The notes beneath the pieces are model-generated. The model did not search any database and was not told the origin of the DNA. It worked only from the letters and a program-made list of their open reading frames with translations. From contig NZ_JOCX01000009.1 of assembly GCF_000717915.1 (NCBI RefSeq), positions 175,816 to 239,815 on the forward strand: 64,000 nucleotides of DNA, in the 5' to 3' direction. Source of the stretch: Streptomyces sp. NRRL S-244. Lineage in GTDB: Bacteria > Actinomycetota > Actinomycetes > Streptomycetales > Streptomycetaceae. Positions 7,818 through 16,417 of the stretch are shown here, piece after piece. Position 1 is the first letter of the stretch; each line of letters begins with the position of its first letter. Position numbers and translations under genes: made by a program.

Positions 7818-9101
7818 TCACCGCAGAGACGTCTTCGGATGCCCGGCACCGGCCCGGTCGGGCCGTACGGTCCCGGTGGAGCCCGCCGGCCTGCCCGGGG
7901 CGCCGAGGCGCTTTCGGACTCCTGCGACCAGTCTCCCCGCCGTGAACCCCGCACCGTGCACGAATCGCATGGAAGGGCCGAATGAGGGAGCGGTCAGCAG
8001 CCCCGCGAAGAACAGTCCCGGCCACGAGGACTCGAAACCGGCGCTCAGCTCCGGCGTGCCGCCGTCCCCGACGGTGTCCAGGACGGCCCGCAGCCTGGCG
8101 TCCAGCAGCTCCAGGCGCCCCAGGTGCGGGGTGAACCCGGTGGCCGCGACGACGTGCGCGACGTCCAGTACGACGGACTCCCCGGCCGCGGTGGTCAGCC
8201 CGAGCCTGGTCCGCTCGCCCACCGCCGCCGCCCGGTGCAGCCGGTGCCCCAGCAGCACCGGGACGCTCCGCTCGAAGCGGTCCCGCAGCCACCAGGCCCC
8301 GGCGGGCCCGAGCGCGGTCGCCGCGATCCGCTCCCGGGTCGGCGCGGGCAGCCGGCGCACCGCCCAGGGCAGCTCCGACCACACCCAGCTGCGCCAGCCG
8401 GTGCCGAGGCCGCTGTGCGGATCGCGCAGGGCGCGCAGCACCGGGCGCTCCAGCGGCTGGGGCACGGTGTTCCAGTTCAGCCGGGACCGGCGGGCGACCA
8501 GGCAGGGCCGGGCCCCGTTCTCCGCCAGCAGGGCGGCGGTCTCCAGGGCCGCCTGCCCGGCCCCGATCACGGCGACCTCCCGGCCGGCGAACCGGGCCAG
8601 GTCGCGGTGGCCGCTGCTGTGCGAGCAGTGCCCGGGAGGCAGCTCCCGCAGCGGCTCGGGGAGGTGGACGAACGGCATCACCCCGACGGCGAGCACGACC
8701 GTCCGGGCCAGCAGCGGCGGCCCCTCGGCGGTGCGGACCAGGAAGCCGTCGCCCTGCGGGGAGACCTCGGTGACCGTCACCTCCTCCACCTCGGGCACGG
8801 CGTGCCGGGCGAACCACATGCCGTACGAGCTGAACACGTCGATCGGCAGCGGGCTGCCGTGCTCGGCCGCCATGCCGCGGCCGGCGCAGTACGCGGCGAG
8901 GGTGTGCCGGCCGTCGGGCGCGGACAGGTTGGAGGACCAGGGCTCCGATTTCAGGTACATGCCCTCGGGCATGTGGTCCCGCCATGAGGCCATGGGCCGT
9001 CCGAGCACCCGTACGCCGAGCCCGGCCGCCGCCGCGTGGGCGGCGACCGACAGTCCGTACGGCCCGGCGCCGACCACCACGAGATCGTTCATCCGCGTCA
9101 C
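7818..9101 (-). CDS. FAD/NAD(P)-dependent oxidoreductase, flavin monooxygenase-like
   Basis: A 427-residue two-dinucleotide-binding flavoprotein. The N-terminus has the FAD Rossmann motif VVVGAGPYGLSVAAHA; the second motif VAVIGAGQAALETAALL near residue 180 would bind NAD(P)H; an ATGF motif follows near residue 320. The segment SWRDHMPEGMYLKSEPWSSN resembles the substrate-side region of flavin-containing monooxygenases and Baeyer-Villiger-like enzymes. Start may be MTRMND or the Met four codons in; both precede the Rossmann strand closely. First gene of a probable operon with the 99-aa protein and the phosphatase. Substrate unknown. Confidence 0.87.
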   Translation of the reverse strand: MTRMNDLVVVGAGPYGLSVAAHAAAAGLGVRVLGRPMASWRDHMPEGMYLKSEPWSSNLSAPDGRHTLAAYCAGRGMAAEHGSPLPIDVFSSYGMWFARHAVPEVEEVTVTEVSPQGDGFLVRTAEGPPLLARTVVLAVGVMPFVHLPEPLRELPPGHCSHSSGHRDLARFAGREVAVIGAGQAALETAALLAENGARPCLVARRSRLNWNTVPQPLERPVLRALRDPHSGLGTGWRSWVWSELPWAVRRLPAPTRERIAATALGPAGAWWLRDRFERSVPVLLGHRLHRAAAVGERTRLGLTTAAGESVVLDVAHVVAATGFTPHLGRLELLDARLRAVLDTVGDGGTPELSAGFESSWPGLFFAGLLTAPSFGPSMRFVHGAGFTAGRLVAGVRKRLGAPGRPAGSTGTVRPDRAGAGHPKTSLR

Positions 9102-9183
9102 CGCTGTCCCTCCAGTCTCATGGGCTCCGTGGACCTGCCCGGGCCGCCGGCGGTGGGCGGGGGCGGAGGCGGGTGACGGGGCG

Positions 9184-10710
9184 TCATCGGGTCACCAGCT
9201 CGTCCGGTTCGGCGGGGGCGGCCGGGGCTGCCGGGCTCGCCGGCGGGCCCAGGTCGCGGGCGCGCTGGCGCGGGGCGCGCACCACGGCGCGCGCCGTGCG
9301 CCGGCCGTGTGCCGGGACACCGCGCAGGGCGCGCGCGCCCTTCCCCGCGCCCCGGCCGAGGAACGCGGCGAGCATCGCGAAGAACGGCATCGGGTCGTCG
9401 GCGGCGAACCAGGCCGCCTCCACCCGCCCCCGCTCCGCCCGCGGCGCCGCCCGTACGGGCCCGGGCCGCTCGGCGCCGGGCCGCTCGGCGCCGGACCGCT
9501 CACCGCCGGACCGCTCACCGCCGGACCGCTCGCCCGCGGGGCGGCCCGGCCCGGCCCCGGCGTCCTCGGCCCGCGCCGGGGCCGGGACGGCGTCCTTGCC
9601 GACCGCCCGGGAGCGCCACGGGAGTTGACGGCCGCGCACCGCCGCCAGCAGGGCGTAGTTCTCGGCGACGAACACCCGGCCCGGACCGCCCGCCGGCTCC
9701 GGGACCCGTTGCCCCGTCAGGTCCAGGTACATCGCCTGGACCACGTCCAGCCCGCCCCCGTCCGTGAACAGCCGGAACTGCGCGCCCGGCCGGGGGTTGA
9801 AGTCCACCAGCCGGAAGCAGCCCTCCTCGTCCCGGCGGAAGTCCAGGTCCAGGATCCCCTGGTAGCCCAGCCGCCGGGCGAGCCGCAGCGCCGCCTCCTC
9901 CACCGCCGGATCCGGCAGCCAGCGCCCCACCGCCGTCAGCCCCGTACGCACCGGCCAGGACAGCTCCTTGCGGCCCGACCCCGCGAGCAGCGGGTGCCCG
10001 CCCCGGCCGAACGCGCCGTGGAAGAACCAGTCGGTGTCCGTCCCGGCCGGCAGGAACCGCTGGAGCAGCAGCCTGCTCCCGGCCTCCTCCGTGCGCTCGT
10101 ACAGCCGGCGCGCCTCGGCGGCGGTGTGCACGAGCGTGGTGCTGCGCAGCCCGGCGCCCGAGGGCAGCAGCCAGGGCCGGCTCCACTTGGCCACCGCCGG
10201 CAGGCCGAGCCGCCACGCGGCCTCCGCCGCCTCGGCCCCGCTCGCCGGGATCACCGTCTCCGGGTGCGGGATGTCCCAGCGCGCGCACAGCCGCGACAGC
10301 TCCGCCTTGTCAGCCACCCGGGCGGGCAGCCCGTCGGGTTGATGGGGGATCCGGAACCGCCCGTCGAGCATCGGCGCGATCCGCGCGACGGCGATGGCGC
10401 TCAGGTCGTCCATCGCCACGAGCACCGCAGGCCTGCCGATCCGCTCCGACACCCCGACGAGGCACTCCAGCAGCGCCTCCGGGGCTTCGGGGTCCAAGCC
10501 CCCGGCCGGCCCGGGATGTGCGGCGCGCAGGTAGCGCGAACGCCCCATGGGACCTCCCCCGGCCTCGACGACGGCATGGACCTCCACGCCCCTGCGCCCG
10601 AGCGATCTGACGGCGCCGAGGGTTCCGTGGTGGAACGGATTCCGATCGAGTCTGAGCACTACTGCGGGCACATGGCCGTCGAACGCGTGCATGGGAACGG
10701 TGTCTTTCAC
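9184..10710 (-). CDS. ATP-grasp domain protein (carboxylate-amine ligase type)
   Basis: A 508-residue cytosolic enzyme with an ATP-grasp fold, predicted to join a carboxylate to an amine or other nucleophile through an acyl-phosphate. The N-terminal Rossmann-like part (about 10-120) is followed by the ATP-binding core: AVAKWSRPWL near 196, SRLLLQRFLPAGTDTDWFF, and metal-binding GILDLDFRRDEEGCFRLVDFNPRPGAQ (Asp/Asn-Pro-Arg). After about residue 375 the sequence becomes Arg/Gly/Ala-rich and includes five GERSG/AERPG repeats. It stands divergently from the GH26-like gene and borders the polysaccharide operon, so it may modify a sugar or peptide part of that polymer; this is inference. Confidence 0.85.
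   Translation of the reverse strand: MKDTVPMHAFDGHVPAVVLRLDRNPFHHGTLGAVRSLGRRGVEVHAVVEAGGGPMGRSRYLRAAHPGPAGGLDPEAPEALLECLVGVSERIGRPAVLVAMDDLSAIAVARIAPMLDGRFRIPHQPDGLPARVADKAELSRLCARWDIPHPETVIPASGAEAAEAAWRLGLPAVAKWSRPWLLPSGAGLRSTTLVHTAAEARRLYERTEEAGSRLLLQRFLPAGTDTDWFFHGAFGRGGHPLLAGSGRKELSWPVRTGLTAVGRWLPDPAVEEAALRLARRLGYQGILDLDFRRDEEGCFRLVDFNPRPGAQFRLFTDGGGLDVVQAMYLDLTGQRVPEPAGGPGRVFVAENYALLAAVRGRQLPWRSRAVGKDAVPAPARAEDAGAGPGRPAGERSGGERSGGERSGAERPGAERPGPVRAAPRAERGRVEAAWFAADDPMPFFAMLAAFLGRGAGKGARALRGVPAHGRRTARAVVRAPRQRARDLGPPASPAAPAAPAEPDELVTR
9463..9537. repeat. Five tandem 15-bp repeats inside the ATP-grasp gene
   Basis: Two copies of GGGCCGCTCGGCGCC followed by two of GGACCGCTCACCGCC and a diverged third. 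On the coding (minus) strand they encode three GERSG-type and two AERPG units in the disordered C-terminal part of the ATP-grasp protein. Copy number is likely to vary between strains by slipped-strand mispairing. Confidence 0.85.
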
Positions 10711-10842
10711 CTAGTCGGACCAAGCGGGGAGGATACGCAGCTGCGAATGGCCTAGGCGGCGGTCACCGGACAGGCCATTCGTCAGATGTGATGCCTAACG
10801 TCTTTGACAAGCACACCGATTCAGGAAAGTTCGGGAGACGCC

Positions 10843-12501
10843 ATGCCCAGACCACACCGCCGACTGGCGAGCACCTGCATCGGTACGGTGACGGCCGGAC
10901 TGCTCGCCACCGGGGCCGCGCTCGCGGCCCCCGAGAAGGAGCAGCCCCAGGGTTCCGACATCGCCATGGGCGCGTTTCTCGACTCCGGCCAGACCGGAGT
11001 CGCCCGGATCCCGCAGCTGTCGCGCTGGCTGGGCGGCAAGGAGATCCGGGTCGGGCACACCTATCTGCCCGGAGACCGGTGGGCCCGTATCGACAGCCCC
11101 GACTTCCTGGAGGCCTGGGCCCAGTGGCGCCGGGCCAAGCAGGACCGGCTCTTCGTCCTCAACGTGCCCATGCAGGAGCACAACGAGGACCACGTGCCCG
11201 ACCGCGAGGTGGCCCGGCTGATCCGGGCGGGCGCGGAGGGCGAGTTCGACCACCACTTCGAGAAGCTCGCCCACCGGCTGGTGGAGCTGGGCGTCCCGGA
11301 CACGGTGATCGTGCTCGGCTGGGAGATGAACGGCGCCACCTACACGCACCGCTGCGCGCCGGACCCGGAGGGCTGGAAGGAGTACTGGAACCGCATCGTC
11401 AACACGATGCGCTCCGTCCCCGGACAGGAGTTCAAGTTCGATTTCGCCCCCAACCGCGGGTCGGACGCGATCGGCTGGACGAAGTGCTACCCGGGCGACG
11501 ACGTGGTCGACATCGTCGGCATGGATTCGTACGACCAGGGGCCCGGCAGGACCTTCGACGAGATGGTCAGCCAGCCGTACGGGCTCCAGCAGCACGTCGA
11601 TTTCGCGAAAGCGCACGGCAAAGAGATCTCGTACCCGGAGTGGGGGCTGTTCCGGCACGGGGACAACCCGGTGTACGTACAGCGCATGCTGAAGTGGATC
11701 GAGCAGCACCAGCCGCTCTACCACACCATCACCGACTACTGCCCCCACGGCGTGTGGCAGTGCAAGCAGAACCCCCGGTCCACGAAGGTCTTCCGGGCCG
11801 CGCTCGCACCCGAGCGGCCGGGCCCGGTGATCCCGACCCCGGTGGTTCCGACGCCGGTCATCCCGACCCCGGTGATCCCGACGCCCGTGATCCCGACCCC
11901 GGTCGTGCCGACCCCGTCGATCCCGACGCCCCAGATCCCGACCCCGTCGATCCCGGCCCCCGAGATCCCCGTGCCCTCGCCGGTGGTCCCGAGCCCGCAG
12001 ATCCCGGTCCCGGTGCCGGTCCCGTCGCCCGAGACTCCGAGCACGAGCCCCAGCCCGAGCCCCGTGCCCGAGCCCGTCCCGGTGCCCGTCCCCGAGCCGG
12101 TGCCCGTTCCCTCGCCGGCCGTTCCGTCGCCCGAGGTCCCGGCCCCGGTCCCGGTCCCCGTCCCCGTGCCGGTGTCCCCGGAGCCGGTCGAACCGAGCCC
12201 GCTGGTCCCGGCTCCCGAGCCCGTGCCCTCGCCGGCGGTCCCGTCGCCCGAGGCCCCGGTGGACCCGAGCACGAGCCCGAGTCCGGACCCCGTCCCCGTC
12301 CCCGTCCCGGAGCCCTCGCCGGTGCTGCCCCCGGTCCCGGACCCGGTCGTGCCGAAGCCCGAGCCGGCCGATCCGACCGGCAACAGCACGGAGTGGTGCG
12401 TGCCGATCAACTTCGGCGAGTGGCTCTCCAAGCTGGTCGGCAAGCAGTCGGTCTGCGTCAAGATCGACTGGGGCAAGGACTCCGGCTTCTGGCCCTGGTA
12501 G
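10843..12501 (+). CDS. Secreted GH26-like glycoside hydrolase with long Pro/Val repeat tail
   Basis: A 552-residue exported protein. Signal peptide [20 protein letters not shown] to about residue 30; a (beta/alpha)8-type catalytic domain (about 35-320) with [10 protein letters not shown] (candidate acid/base Glu) and [10 protein letters not shown] (candidate nucleophile Glu), as in family 26 beta-mannanases and related enzymes. From about residue 327 to 510 it is almost wholly Pro/Val/Ile/Thr/Ser repeats ([20 protein letters not shown]), a likely wall-spanning stalk, ending in a small Cys-bearing module ([17 protein letters not shown], then VCVKIDW). The ATG at 10843, preceded by GGGAG, is preferred to one 13 codons upstream. 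It probably acts on the polymer made by the neighbouring operon. Confidence 0.85.
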   Translation: MPRPHRRLASTCIGTVTAGLLATGAALAAPEKEQPQGSDIAMGAFLDSGQTGVARIPQLSRWLGGKEIRVGHTYLPGDRWARIDSPDFLEAWAQWRRAKQDRLFVLNVPMQEHNEDHVPDREVARLIRAGAEGEFDHHFEKLAHRLVELGVPDTVIVLGWEMNGATYTHRCAPDPEGWKEYWNRIVNTMRSVPGQEFKFDFAPNRGSDAIGWTKCYPGDDVVDIVGMDSYDQGPGRTFDEMVSQPYGLQQHVDFAKAHGKEISYPEWGLFRHGDNPVYVQRMLKWIEQHQPLYHTITDYCPHGVWQCKQNPRSTKVFRAALAPERPGPVIPTPVVPTPVIPTPVIPTPVIPTPVVPTPSIPTPQIPTPSIPAPEIPVPSPVVPSPQIPVPVPVPSPETPSTSPSPSPVPEPVPVPVPEPVPVPSPAVPSPEVPAPVPVPVPVPVSPEPVEPSPLVPAPEPVPSPAVPSPEAPVDPSTSPSPDPVPVPVPEPSPVLPPVPDPVVPKPEPADPTGNSTEWCVPINFGEWLSKLVGKQSVCVKIDWGKDSGFWPW

Positions 12502-12506
12502 AGCCG

Positions 12507-13649
12507 TCATCGGACCCGCAGTTCGTTGAGCCGCGCCCGCCAGTCCCTGGCGGCCGGCAGCGCCTCGCGCAGCGCGTCCACCGCCCGCTCGCGCCCCGTC
12601 ACCTGCGATTCGTGCAGGCGGAGCAGGGGCGCGAGCGCCGTCCTGGCCAGCAGGAACCGCTGGTTGACGACGGTCTCGGGCCGCCAGTGGTTCTTGTACG
12701 GCTCGTTGCCGCGCAGGAAGCTCACCACCGGGCGGCCCTCCGCCAGGGCGCGGCCCGCCTCGTAGCGCAGCAGCAGCGTGGCCACGTCCACCTTCCGGGT
12801 CCGCAGGTCCGGGTCGGCCCCGTACAGGTAGCCGCCGCTGAGCGCTCCCGACAGCAGGGTGACGTTGGCGGCCACCACCTTCCCGTCGAGCCGGAACTCG
12901 GTGAGCCGGCCCTCGCCGACCCGCACCATCCGCCGGGTGGCCCGGGTCAGGTGCTCGGCGAAGCGGGGCCTCAGGTGCTCCGGGGTCACCCCGCGCCCGC
13001 GCCACTGCTTCTCGTGGAGCTGCAGCAGCGTCCGTACGGCGCGCGGCACTTCCTGCTCGGTGACCTCGCGCTCCTCGATCCCGGCCGCGTCGGTCTTGCG
13101 CAGCTTGGCCCGGACCCGCTGGGCCCCGGAGGCCGGCATCCGTTTCACGAGCTCGTCGAAGGGCAGCGCGGGCAGCTCCATGCAGGTGGAGTCGGTGAGC
13201 TTGCTCCGGATCCCCGGCCACTGGCCGTACAGCGCCTCGGCGGCGGCCCCGGGCCGCACCTCGCGCAGGTCGACGACCGCGCCGCGGGCGGCCCGGTGCA
13301 GGCCGCGGGCCAGCGCCGGGACGACCTGGTCGGCGTGCTCGGCGGCCACCAGGACGTCGAAGTAGTCGGTGATGCCGCCACCGAGCGGCACCAGGAGCGG
13401 CAGCGGCCGGTGGACGAGCATCAGCGCGCACGCGCCGACGAGTTCCTCGCCCCGCCGTACGAGCACGATCCGCAGCCGCCCGTCCCGGCCGTACGAGAGC
13501 CACCAGGAGTGCAGCCAGGCGTGGCTCTGGAAGGGGGTGGCGGTGGGACAGGCCCGGAAGAGCCGGTTCCACGGCTCTTCCAGCGCGGCGAACTGCCGGG
13601 GGTCGCGGCACAGCGTCACCGACAGGGCCCCGGTGGAGCCCGTGTTCAT
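12507..13649 (-). CDS. FemAB/BioF2-type GNAT acyltransferase
   Basis: A 380-residue acyltransferase of the GNAT superfamily (FemAB or CelD/BioF2-like). The hallmarks are ATPFQSHAWLHSWWLSYGRDGRLRIV at the N-terminus and RLTEFRLDGKVVAANVTLLSG with YLYGADPDLRTRK in the C-terminal half, followed by FLRGNEPYKNHW, a common ending in this family. Members transfer acyl or aminoacyl groups in exopolysaccharide and envelope clusters. Its ATG overlaps the stop of the Wzz-like gene (ATGA), so it is translationally coupled as the last gene of the minus-strand polysaccharide operon. It converges on the GH26-like gene with a 5-base gap. Confidence 0.85.
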   Translation of the reverse strand: MNTGSTGALSVTLCRDPRQFAALEEPWNRLFRACPTATPFQSHAWLHSWWLSYGRDGRLRIVLVRRGEELVGACALMLVHRPLPLLVPLGGGITDYFDVLVAAEHADQVVPALARGLHRAARGAVVDLREVRPGAAAEALYGQWPGIRSKLTDSTCMELPALPFDELVKRMPASGAQRVRAKLRKTDAAGIEEREVTEQEVPRAVRTLLQLHEKQWRGRGVTPEHLRPRFAEHLTRATRRMVRVGEGRLTEFRLDGKVVAANVTLLSGALSGGYLYGADPDLRTRKVDVATLLLRYEAGRALAEGRPVVSFLRGNEPYKNHWRPETVVNQRFLLARTALAPLLRLHESQVTGRERAVDALREALPAARDWRARLNELRVR

Positions 13650-14401
13650 CGCACGGACTCCTTCTCCTTGGTGTCGGTGTGGTCGCCCTGCGCGGGCAGG
13701 GAGGCGTACTCCTCGACGACGGGCCCGGCGACGTGGTGCTCCTCGGACCGCCGGGTGCGCCCGGCGGGCCGGGCGAGCAGCCACAGCCCTCCGAGCAGTC
13801 CGCCGGCGCACAGCCCGACGGCCCCGCTGATGGCGGCGGACGGCGAGGCGGGCTCGCTCGGCGCGACGGCCTGGTTGAACAGGAGCAGCTGGACGCCGGT
13901 GTTCTTGGCGGCCTGATTGCTGCTCAGTGAGAGGGCGTCGGCGACGGCGTTGGCGATGTCGGCGGCCTCGGTCGCGCTCTTCGACGTCCCCGTGATGGCG
14001 ATCATCGGCGACTCGGGGGAGGTCTCGGCGCGCACCTGCGTACGGAGCCGGCCGGCGCTGATGCCCGCGCGCGGCTGGGCGTACGCGAGGGTGGAGCTGC
14101 TCGTGGCGATGCGGGCGTACGCCTGGGCGAAGCCGAGGGCGGTGGCCGGCTCGGTGGTCTCGTTCGGGACGGCGACGACGTAGCTGGTGGCGGCGTACTC
14201 GGGGGCCTTCAGCACCCCGTACGCCCCGCCCGCGGCCAGCCCCAGCACGGCGGCGGCGGGCAACGGCCACCACGCGGGCGGCGGCAGCAGCCGCACCTTG
14301 CGACGGCGGCGGTCGGTCTTCCTCTGATCGGCCTTCCTCTGATCGGCCTTCTTCTCGGCCTTCTTCTGGTCGGCCTTCTTCTGATCGGCGGTGTCAGCCA
14401 T
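13646..14401 (-). CDS. Wzz-like polysaccharide co-polymerase / chain-length protein
   Basis: A 251-residue inner-membrane protein with the chain-length determinant topology: a cytosolic Lys/Asp/Gln-rich N-terminus with repeats (DQKKADQKKAEKK, DQRKADQRK), a first membrane helix (AAAVLGLAAGGAYGVL, about 49-65), an extracytoplasmic domain of about 120 residues (ATSYVVAVP to LLLFNQAVAP) and a second helix (GAVGLCAGGLLGGLWLLA). It lacks a fused tyrosine-kinase domain. Such proteins control length and export of polysaccharides together with polymerase and flippase. Overlaps the upstream glycosyltransferase stop by eight bases and the downstream GNAT gene by four. Confidence 0.85.
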   Translation of the reverse strand: MADTADQKKADQKKAEKKADQRKADQRKTDRRRRKVRLLPPPAWWPLPAAAVLGLAAGGAYGVLKAPEYAATSYVVAVPNETTEPATALGFAQAYARIATSSSTLAYAQPRAGISAGRLRTQVRAETSPESPMIAITGTSKSATEAADIANAVADALSLSSNQAAKNTGVQLLLFNQAVAPSEPASPSAAISGAVGLCAGGLLGGLWLLARPAGRTRRSEEHHVAGPVVEEYASLPAQGDHTDTKEKESVR

Positions 14402-15644
14402 GTACGTGCCTTCCTGGAGGGATGGGAGTGGTTTCGGGTCCCCTCTCGGGGGACCCCGTCGGTGGTGCGTCGATCAAGGCGTCCCCGGGCGCCGGGGCGG
14501 GCCCCGGCGCCGGCCCCGGCCCCGGCAGGGCCAGCGCGTAGACCGCGAGGAGGCGCTCCGCGCTGCGGGCGATGTCGTAGCGGCGGGCCACCGGGGGCTG
14601 GGGCAGGCGCCGCGCACCCGCCTCCATGTGCCCGCGCAGGGCGGCGACCAGCTCCTCCGTCCCGGTCCCGATCCGCCGCGCCCCCGGCGCCTCCGCGGCC
14701 GGGAGGTCGTCGATCGCCGGACAGGTGACGTGCAGCACCGGCAGCCCCGCGGCCAGCGCCTCCACCACCGCCAGCCCGAACGCCTCCTCCCGCGACGGCG
14801 ACACGAACACGTCCATGGCGGCCAGCAGCGCCGGGATCCCGGGCGTCCGCCCGTCCGCGCTGTCGCCCAGCGGGTCCCGCTCCCCCAGCAGGTGGATCCG
14901 GCTCTGCGCGCCCAGCTCCGCGGCCAGCCGCCGCAGCGCCGCCCGCTCCGGCCCCTCCCCGGCCAGCAGCAGGTGCGCTCCCGGCAGCGCCGCCACCGCC
15001 CGCACCAGCGAGTCGAACCGCTTGCCCGGCACCAGCCGCCCGACCCCGCCGACCACGAACGCCCGCTCCGGCAGCCCGGTCCGGGCCCGGGTGGCCCGGC
15101 GCACCTCCTCGTCGAAGCGGAAGCGGACGGCCTCGATCCCGTTCGGTACGACGTGCACGCGCGCGGCCGGCACCCCCCACGCCTCCAGCCGCGCCGCCAC
15201 CGTGTCCGACACGGCCACGGTCGCCGCGCCCAGCCGCTCACTGGCCAGGTACAGCCTGCGTACGCCGCCCGTCAGCGGCCGGCCCTCGATCTCGCCCTCG
15301 CCGAGCGAGTGCTCGGTGGCCACGGTCGTCCCGACCCCCGCGAGCCGGGCCGCGAGCCGCCCGTACACGCAGGCCCGGTACAGGTGCGTGTGCACGAGGT
15401 CGTACCGCTCGCGCCGGATGAACCGCACCAGCTTCGGCAGCGCCCCCAGGTCCCGGTTGCCCCGCATCCCCAGGTGCACCACCCGGACCCCGTCGGCCCG
15501 CAGGCCCTCGGCCACCGGCCCCGGGTTGGTCAGCGTCAGCACGTCGCAGCGCATCGGCATGTGCCGCAGCAGCAGCCGCAGCTGCTGCTCGGCGCCGCCG
15601 ACCCCGAGCCCGGTGATGACGTGCAGCGCCCGCAGCGACTTCAC
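14394..15644 (-). CDS. Glycosyltransferase family 4
   Basis: A 416-residue GT-B fold glycosyltransferase that would transfer a sugar from a nucleotide donor onto the lipid-linked repeat unit. The N-terminal acceptor lobe begins MKSLRALHVITGLGVGGAEQ, and the donor lobe has the GT4 signatures GGVGRLVPGKRFDSLVRA and DVFVSPSREEAFGLAVVEAL (the E-x7-E motif). The GTG start at 15644 overlaps the stop of the deacetylase gene (GTGA), so the first Met shown here is encoded by GTG. A Pro-rich tail of about 40 residues follows the fold. Part of the coupled polysaccharide operon. Confidence 0.9.
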   Translation of the reverse strand: MKSLRALHVITGLGVGGAEQQLRLLLRHMPMRCDVLTLTNPGPVAEGLRADGVRVVHLGMRGNRDLGALPKLVRFIRRERYDLVHTHLYRACVYGRLAARLAGVGTTVATEHSLGEGEIEGRPLTGGVRRLYLASERLGAATVAVSDTVAARLEAWGVPAARVHVVPNGIEAVRFRFDEEVRRATRARTGLPERAFVVGGVGRLVPGKRFDSLVRAVAALPGAHLLLAGEGPERAALRRLAAELGAQSRIHLLGERDPLGDSADGRTPGIPALLAAMDVFVSPSREEAFGLAVVEALAAGLPVLHVTCPAIDDLPAAEAPGARRIGTGTEELVAALRGHMEAGARRLPQPPVARRYDIARSAERLLAVYALALPGPGPAPGPAPAPGDALIDAPPTGSPERGPETTPIPPGRHVHG

Positions 15645-16417
15645 CGGCGCACCGCCCGCCGCAGCTCCCCCACCCGGTGCCGCAGCTGCTTGATCCGCAG
15701 CCGCCCGGACCCGTCCGCCTGGCTGACGTGGGTGCGCGGCAGGGCGTGCGGGCCGGCCAGCCGGCCGGGGTCGATGGCGCACGCGTACCCGTACCCGGCG
15801 GCCCGCGTCGCCGCGACGACGCGCGCGTCGAGGTGCCCGTACGGGTAGCAGAACCCCTCCGGCAGGGTCCCGGTCAGCTCCCGGATCAGCTCGCGGCTGC
15901 CCCGCAGCTCCTGCTGGAGGATGTCGTCGGGGGCCGCGGTGAGGTCCTGGTGGAGCAGCCCGTGCGAGCCGATCTCCTGCCCGGCGGCGGCTACTTCGCG
16001 GATGCCCTCCGCGGTCAGCAGGGACTTGCGCGGGCCCAGCGGGTCCCACACGTTGTCCACCCCGAGCCGTCCGGGCAGCACGAACAGCGTGGAGGTGCAG
16101 TCGTGGCGGCGCAGCAGCGGCAGCGCCCGGGTCAGGTAGTCGGTGTAGCCGTCGTCGAAGGTCAGCCCGACGAGCCCGGCGCCGCGCCCGGCCGCGCAGG
16201 CCCGCAGCAGTTCGCCGACGGACACCCCGCGCAGGCCCCGCGAGCGCAGCCACGAGAGCTGCGCCTCCAGCGTGCCCGGGGTGACGGTGATGCCGTACGG
16301 GTCCTCGGCGGGATCGGTGAACTCGGCGACCGAGTGGTACATCAGGACCCACGGCGAGGCGGTCCGGCGGGCGGGGACCGTCGCGGCGGCCGGCGCCGTA
16401 CGGGTGTCAGCGGGCAT
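15641..16417 (-). CDS. Polysaccharide deacetylase (NodB domain)
   Basis: A 258-residue carbohydrate esterase family 4 protein that would remove N- or O-acetyl groups from sugars, requiring a divalent metal. Motif 1 is LTFDDGYTDYL (catalytic base and metal Asp) near residue 86, and motif 2 is EIGSHGLLHQDL (the His-x3-His metal ligands). No typical signal peptide is present; the N-terminus has PWVLMYHSVAEF, frequent in cytosolic or membrane-associated deacetylases in exopolysaccharide clusters. The ATG overlaps the flippase stop by about eleven bases. In this operon it probably tailors the repeat unit or polymer. Confidence 0.9.
   Translation of the reverse strand: MPADTRTAPAAATVPARRTASPWVLMYHSVAEFTDPAEDPYGITVTPGTLEAQLSWLRSRGLRGVSVGELLRACAAGRGAGLVGLTFDDGYTDYLTRALPLLRRHDCTSTLFVLPGRLGVDNVWDPLGPRKSLLTAEGIREVAAAGQEIGSHGLLHQDLTAAPDDILQQELRGSRELIRELTGTLPEGFCYPYGHLDARVVAATRAAGYGYACAIDPGRLAGPHALPRTHVSQADGSGRLRIKQLRHRVGELRRAVRR

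Noticed and set aside
11820..12400. The Pro-rich repeats of the GH26-like gene as a separate collagen-like or Pro-rich protein.
   Set aside because: They are in frame and continuous with the catalytic domain, with no internal start or ribosome binding site.
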